Assembly: GCF_001552355.1 (NCBI RefSeq)
Contig: NZ_BCRA01000008.1
Coordinates: 1 to 64,000 of the forward strand
Direction: 5' to 3'
DNA: 64,000 bases
DNA from: Microbacterium resistens NBRC 103078
GTDB taxonomy: Bacteria > Actinomycetota > Actinomycetes > Actinomycetales > Microbacteriaceae
Shown here: piece by piece, positions 45,573-55,147 of the stretch
Layout of the letters: every line of letters starts with the position of its first letter
How positions within the stretch are numbered: position 1 is the stretch's first letter
Notes under the pieces: generated by a model
Databases searched by the model: none
Told to the model about the DNA's origin: nothing
Seen by the model: only the letters and a program-made list of their open reading frames with translations
Made by a program: the position numbers and the translations under genes

Positions 45573-47960
45573 TCACGGCGCGCGCTCGGCCCACAACCGG
45601 AGGCCGCCGGGCGTGCCTCTGACGAGGATGAGGCCCGACTGGTCCGTGCGCGCGACCCGTGACCCGGTGGCGTGCAGCAGCTCCAGCGTCTGCGCCCGGG
45701 GATGCCCGTAGTCGTTGCCGGCGCCGACGGAGACGATCGACAGGGACGCGGAGAGCAGACGATAGACATCCGGATCCTGGTCCGCACTGCCGTGGTGGGC
45801 GACCTTGACGACGTCGTACGGACCGCGCAGGGTCTGCGTCCGCGCCATCATGCGCTGGGAACGGGCCGAGGTGTCCCCCAGCAGCAGTGTGCGCGGCATG
45901 TCGGGACCGGAGACCTCCATCACCACGCTCGTGTCGTTGCCCGCCGGGAAGACACGCTCGTCGCGCCGGGGCCACAGCACCCGCCAGGAGGCGTCCCCGA
46001 GCATCCCCGAGTCTCCGGCCGCTGCGGCGGAGGCGTGTGCTCCCGCATCGGTCAGGGCAGCGAGGATCCGCTCGTCGCCCCCGTCGGCGGGGACGCCGTG
46101 CAGTACGGCGTCGACCCGGCCGATGACGGCCTCGGTCCCGCCCACGTGGTCCAGGTCGAAGTGCGTGAGCACGAGGAGGTCCACCCGGTCGATCCCGAGC
46201 TCCCTCAGACAGCGTTCGAGGGCGTCGGGATCCGGCCCGGTGTCCACGAGCAGGATGTCGCCGGCGCTGCGGACGGCCACGGCGTCGCCCTGGCCCACGT
46301 CGCAGGCGGCCACCGTCCAGTCGCCGGGGCGCGTCATCGGCGCGACGGGGCCGCCCAGCAGCGCCAGGCCCGTGCCCGTGCCGATCACGACGGCGAGGAC
46401 GACGACCGACGCGGTGGACACCGCGGCGTTCGGGGAATGCGGGACGAGGATCCAGATCACCGCCGCACCCAGGACCGCCGTCATCAGCGCGGTGAGCGGA
46501 CCCGGCGGTACCTCGACCGCCGCTCCCGGCCACGACGCGGTGGTCTCCGCGGTCGCCGCGATCCACGCCGAGGGCAGCCACGCGCAGGCCGCGAGGAGGT
46601 CCGCCAGCGGCGGAACGGGCAGCGCGAGGCAGGCCAGCAGTCCGAGCATCGTCGCCACCGGGGCCGCTGGCTGGGCGATCAGGTTCGCGGCCACGGAGAC
46701 AAGGGACTGCTCGGTCGCGAACAGGGCGATGACGGGTGCGCACGCCAGCTGCGCCGACAGCGGCACGGCGAGCACCAGCGCGACCGGAGAGGACATCCAT
46801 CGCGACAGGCCCCGTGCGAGCGGCGGAGCGAGCACCAGCAGCGCGGCCGTGGCCGCTGCGGACAGCACGAAGCCGATGGACGTGCTCAGCCAGGGGTCGA
46901 CGACGAGCAGGAGCGAGACCGCGAGCAGCAGGATCGACAGCCCGGCACGGGGCCTGCCGCGGAGGACCGCGAGCATCGCGAGCCCGGACATCGTCGCCGC
47001 ACGCACGACGCTCGGCTCGGCGGTGACGAGCACGACGAACGCCGCCAGCGCAGCAAGGGCGCCGAGAACGCGCAGGGCGCGACCGCGGCGCAACAGCACG
47101 ACCAGCCCATACCCGGCTGCGGTGACGATGGCACAGTTGCTGCCGCTGACCGCGACCAGATGCGACAGTCCGCTGGCGATCATCGCGTCCTCCAGCTCGC
47201 CGGGAACCGCCCTGGTGTCCCCGATCGCGAGGCCGGGAAGCAGCGCCGCCCCGGGCCCGGGAAGCCTCGACGCCCGGTCGGCGAACGCGCGGCGCACGTC
47301 CGCCGCCATCCGGACGATCAGCGGCCCGCGCGACAGGATCTCGGGAGGCTCCTCGACGAAGAGCACCAGGGCGGCGCGCTCTCCTCCGTCCGTCGCCACG
47401 GCCCGTCCGCGGACGCGGATCACCGTGCCCGGGTCGATCCCCTCCTCCGTCTCCGGGACGCCCAGACGCACCGGGACGTGGATGGCTCCCGGACGGCCCG
47501 GCGGTCCTAGGCTCCGCGAGTCGGCGTCCGCCCACAATCGCCCGTCCGCGCCGCCGGTCGGCGACGAGGAGACGACCGCGACCGCTTCGAGGACCCGGCC
47601 CTCGAATTCTGCCGCGTGCACCCGAGAGGGGGACGACATCAGGAGAGTGCTCGCCACCGCGCACACGGTGGCGCCGCACAGCAGCGCCAATCCGGCCGGG
47701 CCGTCCGGCCGACGCCGCGCACGCCGGAGGAACCACCGGGAGAGGGCGAGAGCCACGATGAGTCCCCCGAGGACGAGGAGCGGGAGCGCAGCGGCCGGGA
47801 CGGTGACGCCGAGCAGCGCCGCACCGCTCGCGCATCCCGCCACCGGGAGCATGCGCAGATCCCGCCTGGCCCGTCGCGGGATCGATCCGTCCGCGACGGA
47901 GGAGGCTCCCTTCTCCCCCGACCGGTGACCGTTCGAGCCTGCCCATGCGGCGCCGGTCAC
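45573..47960 (-). CDS. comEC: competence protein ComEC/Rec2
   Basis: Inner-membrane channel for single-stranded DNA uptake. The 795-residue protein has an N-terminal cluster of helices and DUF4131 (about residues 30-220), the Competence domain with VSGSNCAIVTAAGYGLVVLL (about 265-285) and a further group of helices, and a C-terminal metallo-beta-lactamase-like domain (from about 520) with VLTHFDLDHVGGTEAV, where His-x-Asp-x-Asp-His is kept. The start is GTG at 47960, overlapping the comEA stop (GTGA); the open frame upstream lies in comEA. The gene pair is whole, so a DNA-uptake apparatus is possible if the rest exists elsewhere. Confidence 0.92.
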   Translation of the reverse strand: MTGAAWAGSNGHRSGEKGASSVADGSIPRRARRDLRMLPVAGCASGAALLGVTVPAAALPLLVLGGLIVALALSRWFLRRARRRPDGPAGLALLCGATVCAVASTLLMSSPSRVHAAEFEGRVLEAVAVVSSSPTGGADGRLWADADSRSLGPPGRPGAIHVPVRLGVPETEEGIDPGTVIRVRGRAVATDGGERAALVLFVEEPPEILSRGPLIVRMAADVRRAFADRASRLPGPGAALLPGLAIGDTRAVPGELEDAMIASGLSHLVAVSGSNCAIVTAAGYGLVVLLRRGRALRVLGALAALAAFVVLVTAEPSVVRAATMSGLAMLAVLRGRPRAGLSILLLAVSLLLVVDPWLSTSIGFVLSAAATAALLVLAPPLARGLSRWMSSPVALVLAVPLSAQLACAPVIALFATEQSLVSVAANLIAQPAAPVATMLGLLACLALPVPPLADLLAACAWLPSAWIAATAETTASWPGAAVEVPPGPLTALMTAVLGAAVIWILVPHSPNAAVSTASVVVLAVVIGTGTGLALLGGPVAPMTRPGDWTVAACDVGQGDAVAVRSAGDILLVDTGPDPDALERCLRELGIDRVDLLVLTHFDLDHVGGTEAVIGRVDAVLHGVPADGGDERILAALTDAGAHASAAAAGDSGMLGDASWRVLWPRRDERVFPAGNDTSVVMEVSGPDMPRTLLLGDTSARSQRMMARTQTLRGPYDVVKVAHHGSADQDPDVYRLLSASLSIVSVGAGNDYGHPRAQTLELLHATGSRVARTDQSGLILVRGTPGGLRLWAERAP

Positions 47961-48607
47961 ACGCGGACCCGGTCCCGCAGCCCGGCCAGGAGCTTCTCCC
48001 CGATGCCCGGCACCGCGAGGAGATCGTCGACGGCGACGAAGCGACCGTTCTGCTCCCGCCACTCGATGATCCGTGCCGCGAGGGCGGGACCGATCCGCGG
48101 CAGCTCCTCCAGCGTCGCGGCGTCAGCGGTGTTGAGGTCGATGAGCCCGCCGGCACCGGGCGCCCCGCCGACCCCGCCCGGGGCCTGCGCGACGGCGCCG
48201 GGCGCCGCGACCATGATCTGCTCCCCGTCGGAGACGGGCCGCGCCAGGTTGATGCTCCCCAGATCAGCGGAGGCCAGGGTGCCGCCCGCCGCGGCCACCG
48301 CCTCGGCGACGCGCGCACCGTCTCCGAGCACGTACAGCCCGGGGCGCTCGACCTCGCCGAGCACGTGCACGTAGACGGACGCGGCCCCGGGGGCCGGCAC
48401 CCCGCCCCGTGATGCTCCGGGGGCCTCGGTCGTCACCGGCAACGGCTCGTCCGGGTGCAGCGCGCCCTGTCCGCGGACCAGCCCGATGCCCACGGTCACG
48501 GAGAGGACGACGATCGCGACGATCACGGCGGCGCCGATTCCGAGACGGAACCGCGGCGTGGCCGGGCGCAGTCGAGAGGTGGGGCGAGGCGGAGGTTCTG
48601 GGGTCAC
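47957..48607 (-). CDS. comEA: competence protein ComEA (helix-hairpin-helix)
   Basis: DNA receptor of the competence system, 216 residues. It has one N-terminal membrane helix (about residues 22-45), a SLBB-like beta domain with VYVHVLGEVERPGLYVLGDG (about 79-98), a Pro/Gly linker, and two HhH motifs near the end: IDLNTADAATLEELPRIGPA and LLAVPGIGEKLLAGLRD (about residues 155-213), which bind the DNA backbone. Start is GTG at 48607. It is coupled to comEC. Confidence 0.93.
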   Translation of the reverse strand: MTPEPPPRPTSRLRPATPRFRLGIGAAVIVAIVVLSVTVGIGLVRGQGALHPDEPLPVTTEAPGASRGGVPAPGAASVYVHVLGEVERPGLYVLGDGARVAEAVAAAGGTLASADLGSINLARPVSDGEQIMVAAPGAVAQAPGGVGGAPGAGGLIDLNTADAATLEELPRIGPALAARIIEWREQNGRFVAVDDLLAVPGIGEKLLAGLRDRVRV

Positions 48608-48725
48608 ACCGCGACGCTACGAGCCGGGCGCGGTCGCTGGATCGCGAGTCATGCCTTCCGTGGACAAGCGCCTCGGGGGCGAGCCCGTGCAGGACGAGCG
48701 GGGAACGCGAAAGGCCGTGATGCCG

Positions 48726-50516
48726 TCATCGCCCGAGGACCGCGCGGAGCGCGTCGGCGTACGGGCCGGCGACCCGGTCGTGCCCGGCCTGGGACAGATG
48801 GATCGGATCCGCCTGCGGGGCGCGGCGATCCGTGATCCAGCCCGCCACCGAGATCGTCGGGAAGCCCATCGCCTGGGCCTCGGGCAGGATGAGCGCCTCC
48901 ACGGCGCGCCGCTCCGCGTGCGACGCGTCCCGCCGGCTCATCACGCCGTTCACGACGATGCTCGCCTCCGGGTAGGCCGCGCGCACCTGTTCGAGAAGAC
49001 GCCGCTCCGCCGCGACGATCTGATCGCCCGGCACACCCTGGGTCGCATCGTTCCCCCCGAGTGTGATGCTGACCAGTCCCGGGTTCCCCTCGGGGAGGAG
49101 CACGAGGTGGGAATCCAGCGCGTCCGTCACGCTCATGCTTAGGGCGCCGGAATGCGCGACGTATCCGCCACCGCCGTAGGAGCGCTCCACGATGTCGGTG
49201 AAGCCGTTGGCGCGGGCGCCCTGTTCGACCCACGAGGAGCCGTCGCACTGCGAGTCGCACAGGAGCACCGCCGTCTGCGGTCCCACCGGCTCCGCGCTGT
49301 AGAGGATGCCGTCCCGCTGGATCGTCTCCACCCGCTCGAACGCCGTATGGGACCCGCGCTCGTCGCTCCAGGCGTCCTTGACGGGCCAGCCGAACCGGTC
49401 GGGAAGCCGCGTCCACTGGTCGAAGGTGGTGCGGTCCAGCACCGACGTGCCCCGCGGCGACGACAGCAGCACCCCGCCGGAGAACGCCTGATACCAGGCG
49501 TCGGCGAACGCGGTGCGTTCGCCGACGGGCAGTCCCAGGGCCCCGCCGGCGTCGCCGAGCTCGCGATAGCGCGCCTCGATATCGCCCGGCCACGTCGCGT
49601 GGACAGCGCCGTCCTCGTCGGCGCGGTAGAGCACGCCGTTCTGGAACGTCTGCCGGGCTCCGCCCTTGACGGCGGTCTCCGCCGCCGTCGGCCAGCCCAG
49701 ATCTCCCTCCTGCGCGCCGCGCCGGAGATAGTCCCCACGCATCCCGTCCAGGACCGGGACGGCACCGGTCGCCTCGGACCACCAGATCGCCCCGTGCTCG
49801 AATCGCTGCACGCGCCCGTCGCCGGCGGCCTCCTCGGGCAGCCGGGGGTACCCGAGCGGCCCCTGCTGCGCGCCCGAGTCGGCGTAGGCGCGTGCGATGT
49901 CCTCCCGCACCGCAACGGCGACGCCGTCTCGCAGGTAGACGGAACCGCGCCGGAACTCCTGGATCCCCACGCCGTTGGCGTCCCGTCGCACGCCGGACCG
50001 CGGCTCGCCGAGACCTCCGCGGTCCTCACGATGCCGCAGCCACGCGCCCCACATCGGCCCTCGGACGGCGGTCACCGCGTCGCCGCCGCGCACGAAGAGC
50101 CCGCCGCGCTGGAACTCCTGCCACCGCAGCGAGCGGTCCGCGTCGCGCTGCACGTCGTCCACAGGCAGGCCGAACGCGTGCTCCGCGCCCGCCTCGGCGA
50201 AGGCCGTTCCGAGAGCGCCGTCATGCACGGCGTGAGCCCCCGTCCCCCGTGACCAGTACACCCACCCGTGGTCGAAGCGCTGCGAGCACTCGCTCCCCCG
50301 GGAGACGCACGTCTCGGGCGTCCGGGCGGTGCCGAGCTCCTCCTGCGCTGCCGCCCAGGCGCGACCGATCGGACGCGTCAGATCCACGGGAGCCGCCAGC
50401 TGCGCGACCATGCCGAGCAGCAGACCCGCCAGAGCGCCGCCGGTCAGGAGCACCGTGGACAGACGCCGGATCACCCTCAGGGCGCGGGCACGCACCCGGC
50501 GGGGCGATCCGCGCAC
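48726..50516 (-). CDS. secreted LGFP-repeat protein with SGNH/GDSL hydrolase domain
   Basis: A 596-residue exported protein. An N-terminal helix (about residues 18-40) is followed by five or more LGFP-type repeats, seen as GWVYWSRGTGAHAVHDG, GLFVRGGDAVTAVRG, GSVYLRDGVAVAVRE, GAIWWSEATGAVPVLDG and GVLYRADEDGAVHATW (about 80-330). A SGNH-like hydrolase domain follows from about 420: VLLCDSQCDGSSW (the serine segment, reading CDSQ and not GDS), ITLGGNDATQG and DPIHLSQAGHDRVA. LGFP repeats are linked to envelope binding. Start is GTG at 50516, four bases after the leuS stop. Substrate is unknown. Confidence 0.82.
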   Translation of the reverse strand: MRGSPRRVRARALRVIRRLSTVLLTGGALAGLLLGMVAQLAAPVDLTRPIGRAWAAAQEELGTARTPETCVSRGSECSQRFDHGWVYWSRGTGAHAVHDGALGTAFAEAGAEHAFGLPVDDVQRDADRSLRWQEFQRGGLFVRGGDAVTAVRGPMWGAWLRHREDRGGLGEPRSGVRRDANGVGIQEFRRGSVYLRDGVAVAVREDIARAYADSGAQQGPLGYPRLPEEAAGDGRVQRFEHGAIWWSEATGAVPVLDGMRGDYLRRGAQEGDLGWPTAAETAVKGGARQTFQNGVLYRADEDGAVHATWPGDIEARYRELGDAGGALGLPVGERTAFADAWYQAFSGGVLLSSPRGTSVLDRTTFDQWTRLPDRFGWPVKDAWSDERGSHTAFERVETIQRDGILYSAEPVGPQTAVLLCDSQCDGSSWVEQGARANGFTDIVERSYGGGGYVAHSGALSMSVTDALDSHLVLLPEGNPGLVSITLGGNDATQGVPGDQIVAAERRLLEQVRAAYPEASIVVNGVMSRRDASHAERRAVEALILPEAQAMGFPTISVAGWITDRRAPQADPIHLSQAGHDRVAGPYADALRAVLGR

Positions 50517-50520
50517 CGGT

Positions 50521-53115
50521 TCAGCCCTTGACGGCGAAGTTCACGATCTTCGGCGCGCGGACGATCACGCGGACGATCTCCTTGTCCGCGAGGGCCCGCT
50601 GCACGCGCTCGTCCGCGCGGGCGAGGGCTTCGAGCTCGGCGTCGCCGATCCGTGCCGGGACCTCGAGCGTCGCACGCACCTTCCCGTTCACCTGCACGGC
50701 GGTCGTGACGGTGTCCTCGACCAGCAGCACCGGATCCGCCTGGCGCCAGGGCACCAGTCCCACGGACGGCTCGTGTCCGAGGATCTCCCACAGCTCTTCC
50801 GCGGTGTGCGGCGCGACGAGGTCCAGCATCACCGCGATGGTCTCCGCCGCCTCCCGCACCGCCGGGTCGGCCCCTCCGGCGCCCGTGTCGATCGTCTTGC
50901 GGGTCGTGTTCACCAGCTCCATCAGCCGCGCGACGAGCACGTTGAACTTCGTCTGCTCCACCAGACCCGGAGCCTCGGCCAGGAGCCGGTGGGTGGCGCG
51001 GCGCAGGGCGGCGTCTCCGCCGTCGAAGGGGACGCCGACGGGGGACGTGACATCCTGCGCAACGCGCAGCGCGCGGGAGAGGAACTTCTGGGCGCCGGTC
51101 GTCGAGACGTCCGCCCAGTCCTTGTCGTCCTCCACCGGGCCGGCGAAGGCGAGCGCGACGCGCAGCGTGTCCGCGCCGTGCGCGTCCAGCTCCTCCTGGA
51201 ACAGCACCAGATTGCCCTTGCTCTTGGACATCTTGGCGCCGTTGAGGATGACCATCCCCTGGTTGATGAGGCTGGAGAAGGGCTCGGTGAAGTCGATCAG
51301 CCCGATGTCGAACAGGACCTTGGTGAGGAACCGCGCGTACAGCAGGTGCAGGATCGCGTGCTCCACACCCCCGATGTAGGAGTCCACCGGCGCCCAGCGC
51401 CGCGCCTCGTCCACGTCGAAGGCCACGGCGTCCGACGTCGGCGACAGGAAGCGCAGGAAGTACCAGGAGCTGTCGACGAACGTGTCCATCGTGTCGGGAT
51501 CCCGAAGGGCCGGCTCGCCGGTGGACGGGTCGACGGTGCGGACCCAGCCCTCGGCGGCCCCCAGCGGCGACGATCCCTTCGGCGACAGGTCCAGCCCGTC
51601 GACGCTGGGCAGGCGGACCGGGAGCTGGTCCTCGGGCACCGGGACGATCCGGCCGTCCGTCGTGTGCAGCATCGGGATCGGCGTCCCCCAGAAGCGCTGC
51701 CGAGAGATCAGCCAGTCGCGCAGACGGTAGTTCTTCGCGGCGCGTCCGTTCCCGGACGCCTCCAGCTGCTCGATCGCGCGGGCGATCGCGTTGCGCTTGG
51801 AGAGGCCGTTCAGCTCGCCGGAGTTGATCATCCGACCCTCGCCGGTCAGAGCGATCCCGGTCGTGGCGGGGTGCTGGTCGTCCAGGGTCCCCGCAGGCTC
51901 GATCGGGACGCCGTCCTCGTCGACCTCGATCACGGGCATCGCCCCGGTGATGGGCGCCGTCGTGTCGACGACGACCTTCACGGGCAGATCGAACGCCCGC
52001 GCGAAGTCCAGGTCGCGCTGGTCATGGGCGGGAACCGCCATCACCGCGCCGTGACCGTAGTCGGCGAGCACGTAGTCGGCGGCCCAGATCGGCAGCCGTT
52101 CGCCGTTGACCGGGTTGATCGCGTAGTGCTCCAGGAACACGCCCGTCTTCGGCCGCTCCGTCGACTGACGGTCGATCTCGCTCGTCTTCTGGACCTGCGT
52201 CAGATAGTCCTGGAAGCGCATCCGCACCTCCGGCGAGGCCGACGCGGCCAGCTCGGCGGCCAGGTCCGAGTCCGGAGCGACCACGAAGAACGTGGCCCCG
52301 TGCAGGGTGTCCGGACGCGTCGAGAACACCGTGACGACGCCCTCGCGCCCCTCGATGCGGAAGTCGACGTCGGCGCCCACCGACCGGCCGATCCAGTTGC
52401 GCTGCATCTGCAGCACCTTCTGCGGCCAGGAGCCCTCCAGCTGGTTCAGGTCGTCCAGCAGCCGGTCCGCGTACTCCGTGATCCGGAAGTACCACTGCGT
52501 CAGCTTCTTCTTGACGACCTCGGCGCCGCAGCGCTCGCACCGCCCGTCGACGACCTGCTCGTTCGCCAGCACGGTCTGATCGTTCGGACACCAGTTGACC
52601 GGGCTCTCCTTGCGGTACGCCAGCCCCCGCTCGTACAGCTTCAGGAACAGCCACTGGTTCCAGCGGTAGTACTCGGGGTCCGACGTGTGCAGGACCCGGC
52701 TCCAGTCGAAGGAGACGCCGTAGTCGCCCAGGCTCTCCCGCTGCTGGGCGATGTTCTGATACGTCCACTCCCGCGGATCCGCTCCCCGGCGGATCGCGGC
52801 GTTCTCGGCGGGCAGGCCGAAGGAGTCCCACCCGATCGGGTTCAGCACGTTGTGCCCGCGGTGACGCCAGTACCGCGCGACGATGTCCGAGTACAGGTAG
52901 TTCTCGGCGTGCCCCATGTGCAGGTCGCCGGACGGGTAGGGGAACATCGCCAGGACGTACTTGCGCGGGCGGGTGTCGTCGGCGCCGCCGGCGCGGAAGG
53001 TCTCGTTGTCGGCCCAGTACTTCTGCCACTTGGCCTGAAGCGCGTGCGCCGTCAGCGGCTCCTCAGCGGACACGGCGGCGGTGGGCGACAGGTTCTCGGA
53101 CAACGAAACGACCAA
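50521..53115 (-). CDS. leuS: leucyl-tRNA synthetase
   Basis: Charges tRNA-Leu. The 864-residue chain shows the class I HIGH motif as [17 protein letters not shown] (about residues 58-74), the zinc knuckle [21 protein letters not shown] (about 170-190), the editing domain (about 235-430), and KMSKSKGN (about 630). The start I use is a TTG at 53115; a TTG four codons in (SENLSPTA) is equally possible, and neither has a strong ribosome-binding site. No T-box motif was found upstream, in contrast to the AspRS gene at 60976. Divergent from dedA. Confidence 0.97.
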   Translation of the reverse strand: MVVSLSENLSPTAAVSAEEPLTAHALQAKWQKYWADNETFRAGGADDTRPRKYVLAMFPYPSGDLHMGHAENYLYSDIVARYWRHRGHNVLNPIGWDSFGLPAENAAIRRGADPREWTYQNIAQQRESLGDYGVSFDWSRVLHTSDPEYYRWNQWLFLKLYERGLAYRKESPVNWCPNDQTVLANEQVVDGRCERCGAEVVKKKLTQWYFRITEYADRLLDDLNQLEGSWPQKVLQMQRNWIGRSVGADVDFRIEGREGVVTVFSTRPDTLHGATFFVVAPDSDLAAELAASASPEVRMRFQDYLTQVQKTSEIDRQSTERPKTGVFLEHYAINPVNGERLPIWAADYVLADYGHGAVMAVPAHDQRDLDFARAFDLPVKVVVDTTAPITGAMPVIEVDEDGVPIEPAGTLDDQHPATTGIALTGEGRMINSGELNGLSKRNAIARAIEQLEASGNGRAAKNYRLRDWLISRQRFWGTPIPMLHTTDGRIVPVPEDQLPVRLPSVDGLDLSPKGSSPLGAAEGWVRTVDPSTGEPALRDPDTMDTFVDSSWYFLRFLSPTSDAVAFDVDEARRWAPVDSYIGGVEHAILHLLYARFLTKVLFDIGLIDFTEPFSSLINQGMVILNGAKMSKSKGNLVLFQEELDAHGADTLRVALAFAGPVEDDKDWADVSTTGAQKFLSRALRVAQDVTSPVGVPFDGGDAALRRATHRLLAEAPGLVEQTKFNVLVARLMELVNTTRKTIDTGAGGADPAVREAAETIAVMLDLVAPHTAEELWEILGHEPSVGLVPWRQADPVLLVEDTVTTAVQVNGKVRATLEVPARIGDAELEALARADERVQRALADKEIVRVIVRAPKIVNFAVKG

Positions 53116-53199
53116 TCTCTGCAGAACGGAAGGACCCGGAGTTCGGGATATTCCAGGTTATCCCAGGCGGCGCCATATCCCGGCCCGTATCCTCGTGGG

Positions 53200-53847
53200 G
53201 TGGACGACATCCTGGGCTGGCTCCTCGACGCCGTGCAGTCCGTCGACCCGGTGCTGCGCACCGTGCTCGCCGGCATCGCGATCATGCTGGAGACGAGCAT
53301 CCTGATCGGGCTGATCGTTCCCGGAGACACCGTGGTGATCGTCGCGGCCATGGGCGTCGCCAGTCCGGTGGAGGGCGTGGTCCTGGCGCTCGTCGTCGTG
53401 ATCGGGGCGCTCATCGGCGAGAGCATCGGATTCTGGCTCGGGCGCTGGCTCGGGCCCCACATCCGCCATTCCTGGGTCGGTCGCCGGGTCGGCGAGCAGA
53501 ACTGGATCCGTTCGGAGCGCTACCTCCAGCGCCGTGGCGGCATCGCGATCTTCCTGTCGCGGTTCCTGCCCGTGCTGCACTCCCTCGTGCCGCTCACCGT
53601 CGGGATGAGCGGGTACTCCTACCGCCGGTTCCTCGCCTGGACCGCCCCCGCGTGCATTATCTGGTCCGCCGCCTACGTCAGCGTGGCGTCCCTCGCCGCG
53701 GGCAGCTACCGGGAGCTCTCGGAGCGGGTGCACTTCGCCGGTTACGTGTTCGTCGGCGTCATCGCCGTCTTCCTCATCGCGATCTTCGTCGTGAAGAAGG
53801 TGCTGGAGAAGCGCGAGGCCCGCCACATGCACGACGACCCCGCCTGA
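53200..53847 (+). CDS. DedA-family membrane protein
   Basis: A 215-residue membrane protein of the DedA/SNARE-associated family, which includes flippases for undecaprenyl phosphate and related lipids. Marks are ETSILIGLIVPGDTVVIVAA (about residues 30-50), GALIGESIGFWLGRWLG (about 67-83), and FLSRFLPVLHSLVPLTVGMSG (about 120-140), followed by the last helices and a short cytoplasmic tail. Start is GTG at 53200, six bases after TATCCT, so it is probably leaderless. It faces leuS across a shared short promoter region. Confidence 0.92.
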   Translation: MDDILGWLLDAVQSVDPVLRTVLAGIAIMLETSILIGLIVPGDTVVIVAAMGVASPVEGVVLALVVVIGALIGESIGFWLGRWLGPHIRHSWVGRRVGEQNWIRSERYLQRRGGIAIFLSRFLPVLHSLVPLTVGMSGYSYRRFLAWTAPACIIWSAAYVSVASLAAGSYRELSERVHFAGYVFVGVIAVFLIAIFVVKKVLEKREARHMHDDPA

Positions 53848-53898
53848 TCCCTCCTTTTCGCTCCCGCGTTCTGTCCTGCGCGCGCGGGGACTCCCTCT

Positions 53899-53997
53899 CG
53901 AGATCAGGCGAACGCGCCGCATCAGGCGTGTTTCCGCCGGATCCGCCTGATCTCGCGCGATCGCCTGAACTCACGCGCGCGAGAACAGGCGATCGCG
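53899..53997. repeat. two adjacent hairpins built on a CAGGCGATC-type motif
   Basis: CGAGATCAGGCG (53899-53910) pairs perfectly with CGCCTGATCTCG (53944-53955). Directly beside it, CGCGATCGCCTG (53956-53967) pairs perfectly with CAGGCGATCGCG (53986-53997). The motif ATCAGGCG also occurs at 53921-53928. The two 12-bp stems share their core, as in a paired palindromic repeat. Nothing else is seen in the 225-base gap between dedA and the next gene; one hairpin may serve as the dedA terminator, though no T-run follows. Confidence 0.75.
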
Positions 53998-54072
53998 ACG
54001 GTGCGCGCGGCGGACGTCGCGGGCGGCAGGGGGCTGGCAGCGGGGCACCGCGAGACGTGAAAGACTGAAGCG

Positions 54073-55101
54073 ATGCCCTCAGCCCGCCGCCGACCGGCAC
54101 GGATCCACTGGTTCGCCCGCCTGGAGCACCGCTTCCACGCGTGGCGCGAACGTCGTGCACGTCGGCGCGGCCGCACCGCGACGATCCTCCCGTTCCCCGG
54201 TTACGGCGGAGAGGGGTGGGTCCGCGTCGTCGGGCGCGTGCTCATCGTCCCGCCGCGGCGGCGCACCCCGTCCGGCGAGTACGCGAGCGTCCGCGGCTGG
54301 CGGAGCTTCGTCGGGATCCCGGTGAGCTTCGCGACGGTCCAGATCACGATCGACGGCCGCACGCACGACGTCACCGCGGACCGCGGCGGCGTGGTTGACA
54401 GCCGGATCGAGGCGGACCTCGCGCCCGGATGGCAGACGCTGACCATGAGCGTCGAGGGGCAGGAGCCCGTCGAGGCCCGCGTCTTCGTGGTCTCGGCGGA
54501 CGTGCGCTTCGGGGTCGTGTCGGACGTGGACGACACCGTGATGGTCACGGCGCTGCCTCGCCCACTGATCGCCGCGTGGAACTCGTTCGTGGTGACCGAG
54601 CACGCCCGGCTCCCGGTCCCCGGCATGGCCGTCCTCCTGGACCGGCTGATGCGAGAGAACCCCGGCGCCCCGATGGTGTACCTCTCCACGGGCGCCTGGA
54701 ACATCGCCCCGACGCTGAGCCGCTTCCTCACCCGCCACCTCTTCCCGGCGGGCGCGATCCTGCTCACGGACTGGGGCCCGACCCACGACCGCTGGTTCCG
54801 CAGCGGGCGTGAGCACAAGCTGACCAACCTCCGTCGCCTCGCCGCGGAGTTCCCCCAGGTGCGCTGGCTGCTCATCGGCGACGACGGGCAGCACGACGAG
54901 GCCATCTACTCGGAGTTCCTCGCCGAGCACCCCGACTCCGTCGCCGGGGTCGCGATCCGCCGGCTCCTGCCGGCCGAGGCCGTCCTCGCCGGCGGGCGGG
55001 CCGCCGGCGACGATCATTCCGAGGACGCGGTGCCCTGGGTGAGCGACGAGGACGGGGCGGGCATCCTGGAGAGGCTGATCGCCGAGGGGATCGTACGCTG
55101 A
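54073..55101 (+). CDS. App1-like phosphatase (DUF2183)
   Basis: A 342-residue protein of the App1/DUF2183 family, HAD-type phosphatases related to yeast phosphatidate phosphatase App1. The catalytic segment is FGVVSDVDDTVMVTALPR (about residues 150-167, with the DxDxT motif as DVDDT), followed by AAWNSFVVTEHARLPVPGM and VYLSTGAWNIAPTLSRFLTR (about 205-225) and LLIGDDGQHDEAIYSEF (about 275-290). Substrate in bacteria is unknown, phosphatidate being the nearest guess. AAGACT lies six bases before the ATG. The coding orientation matches the neighbouring downstream gene. Confidence 0.87.
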   Translation: MPSARRRPARIHWFARLEHRFHAWRERRARRRGRTATILPFPGYGGEGWVRVVGRVLIVPPRRRTPSGEYASVRGWRSFVGIPVSFATVQITIDGRTHDVTADRGGVVDSRIEADLAPGWQTLTMSVEGQEPVEARVFVVSADVRFGVVSDVDDTVMVTALPRPLIAAWNSFVVTEHARLPVPGMAVLLDRLMRENPGAPMVYLSTGAWNIAPTLSRFLTRHLFPAGAILLTDWGPTHDRWFRSGREHKLTNLRRLAAEFPQVRWLLIGDDGQHDEAIYSEFLAEHPDSVAGVAIRRLLPAEAVLAGGRAAGDDHSEDAVPWVSDEDGAGILERLIAEGIVR

Positions 55102-55147
55102 GGCCGGACGACGGCGTCACGCAGGACTCGGGTCGTATCCTCGAAGG

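Noticed and set aside
53116-53199. Possible T-box or leader peptide in front of leuS
   Set aside because: No GGTGGNACCGCG core and no leucine-rich short frame; only a weak -10 (TAACCT) is seen.
50329-53200. A plus-strand frame of more than 900 codons that runs opposite leuS into dedA
   Set aside because: Only the part from 53200 has DedA sequence; the rest mirrors leuS and is compositionally a shadow.
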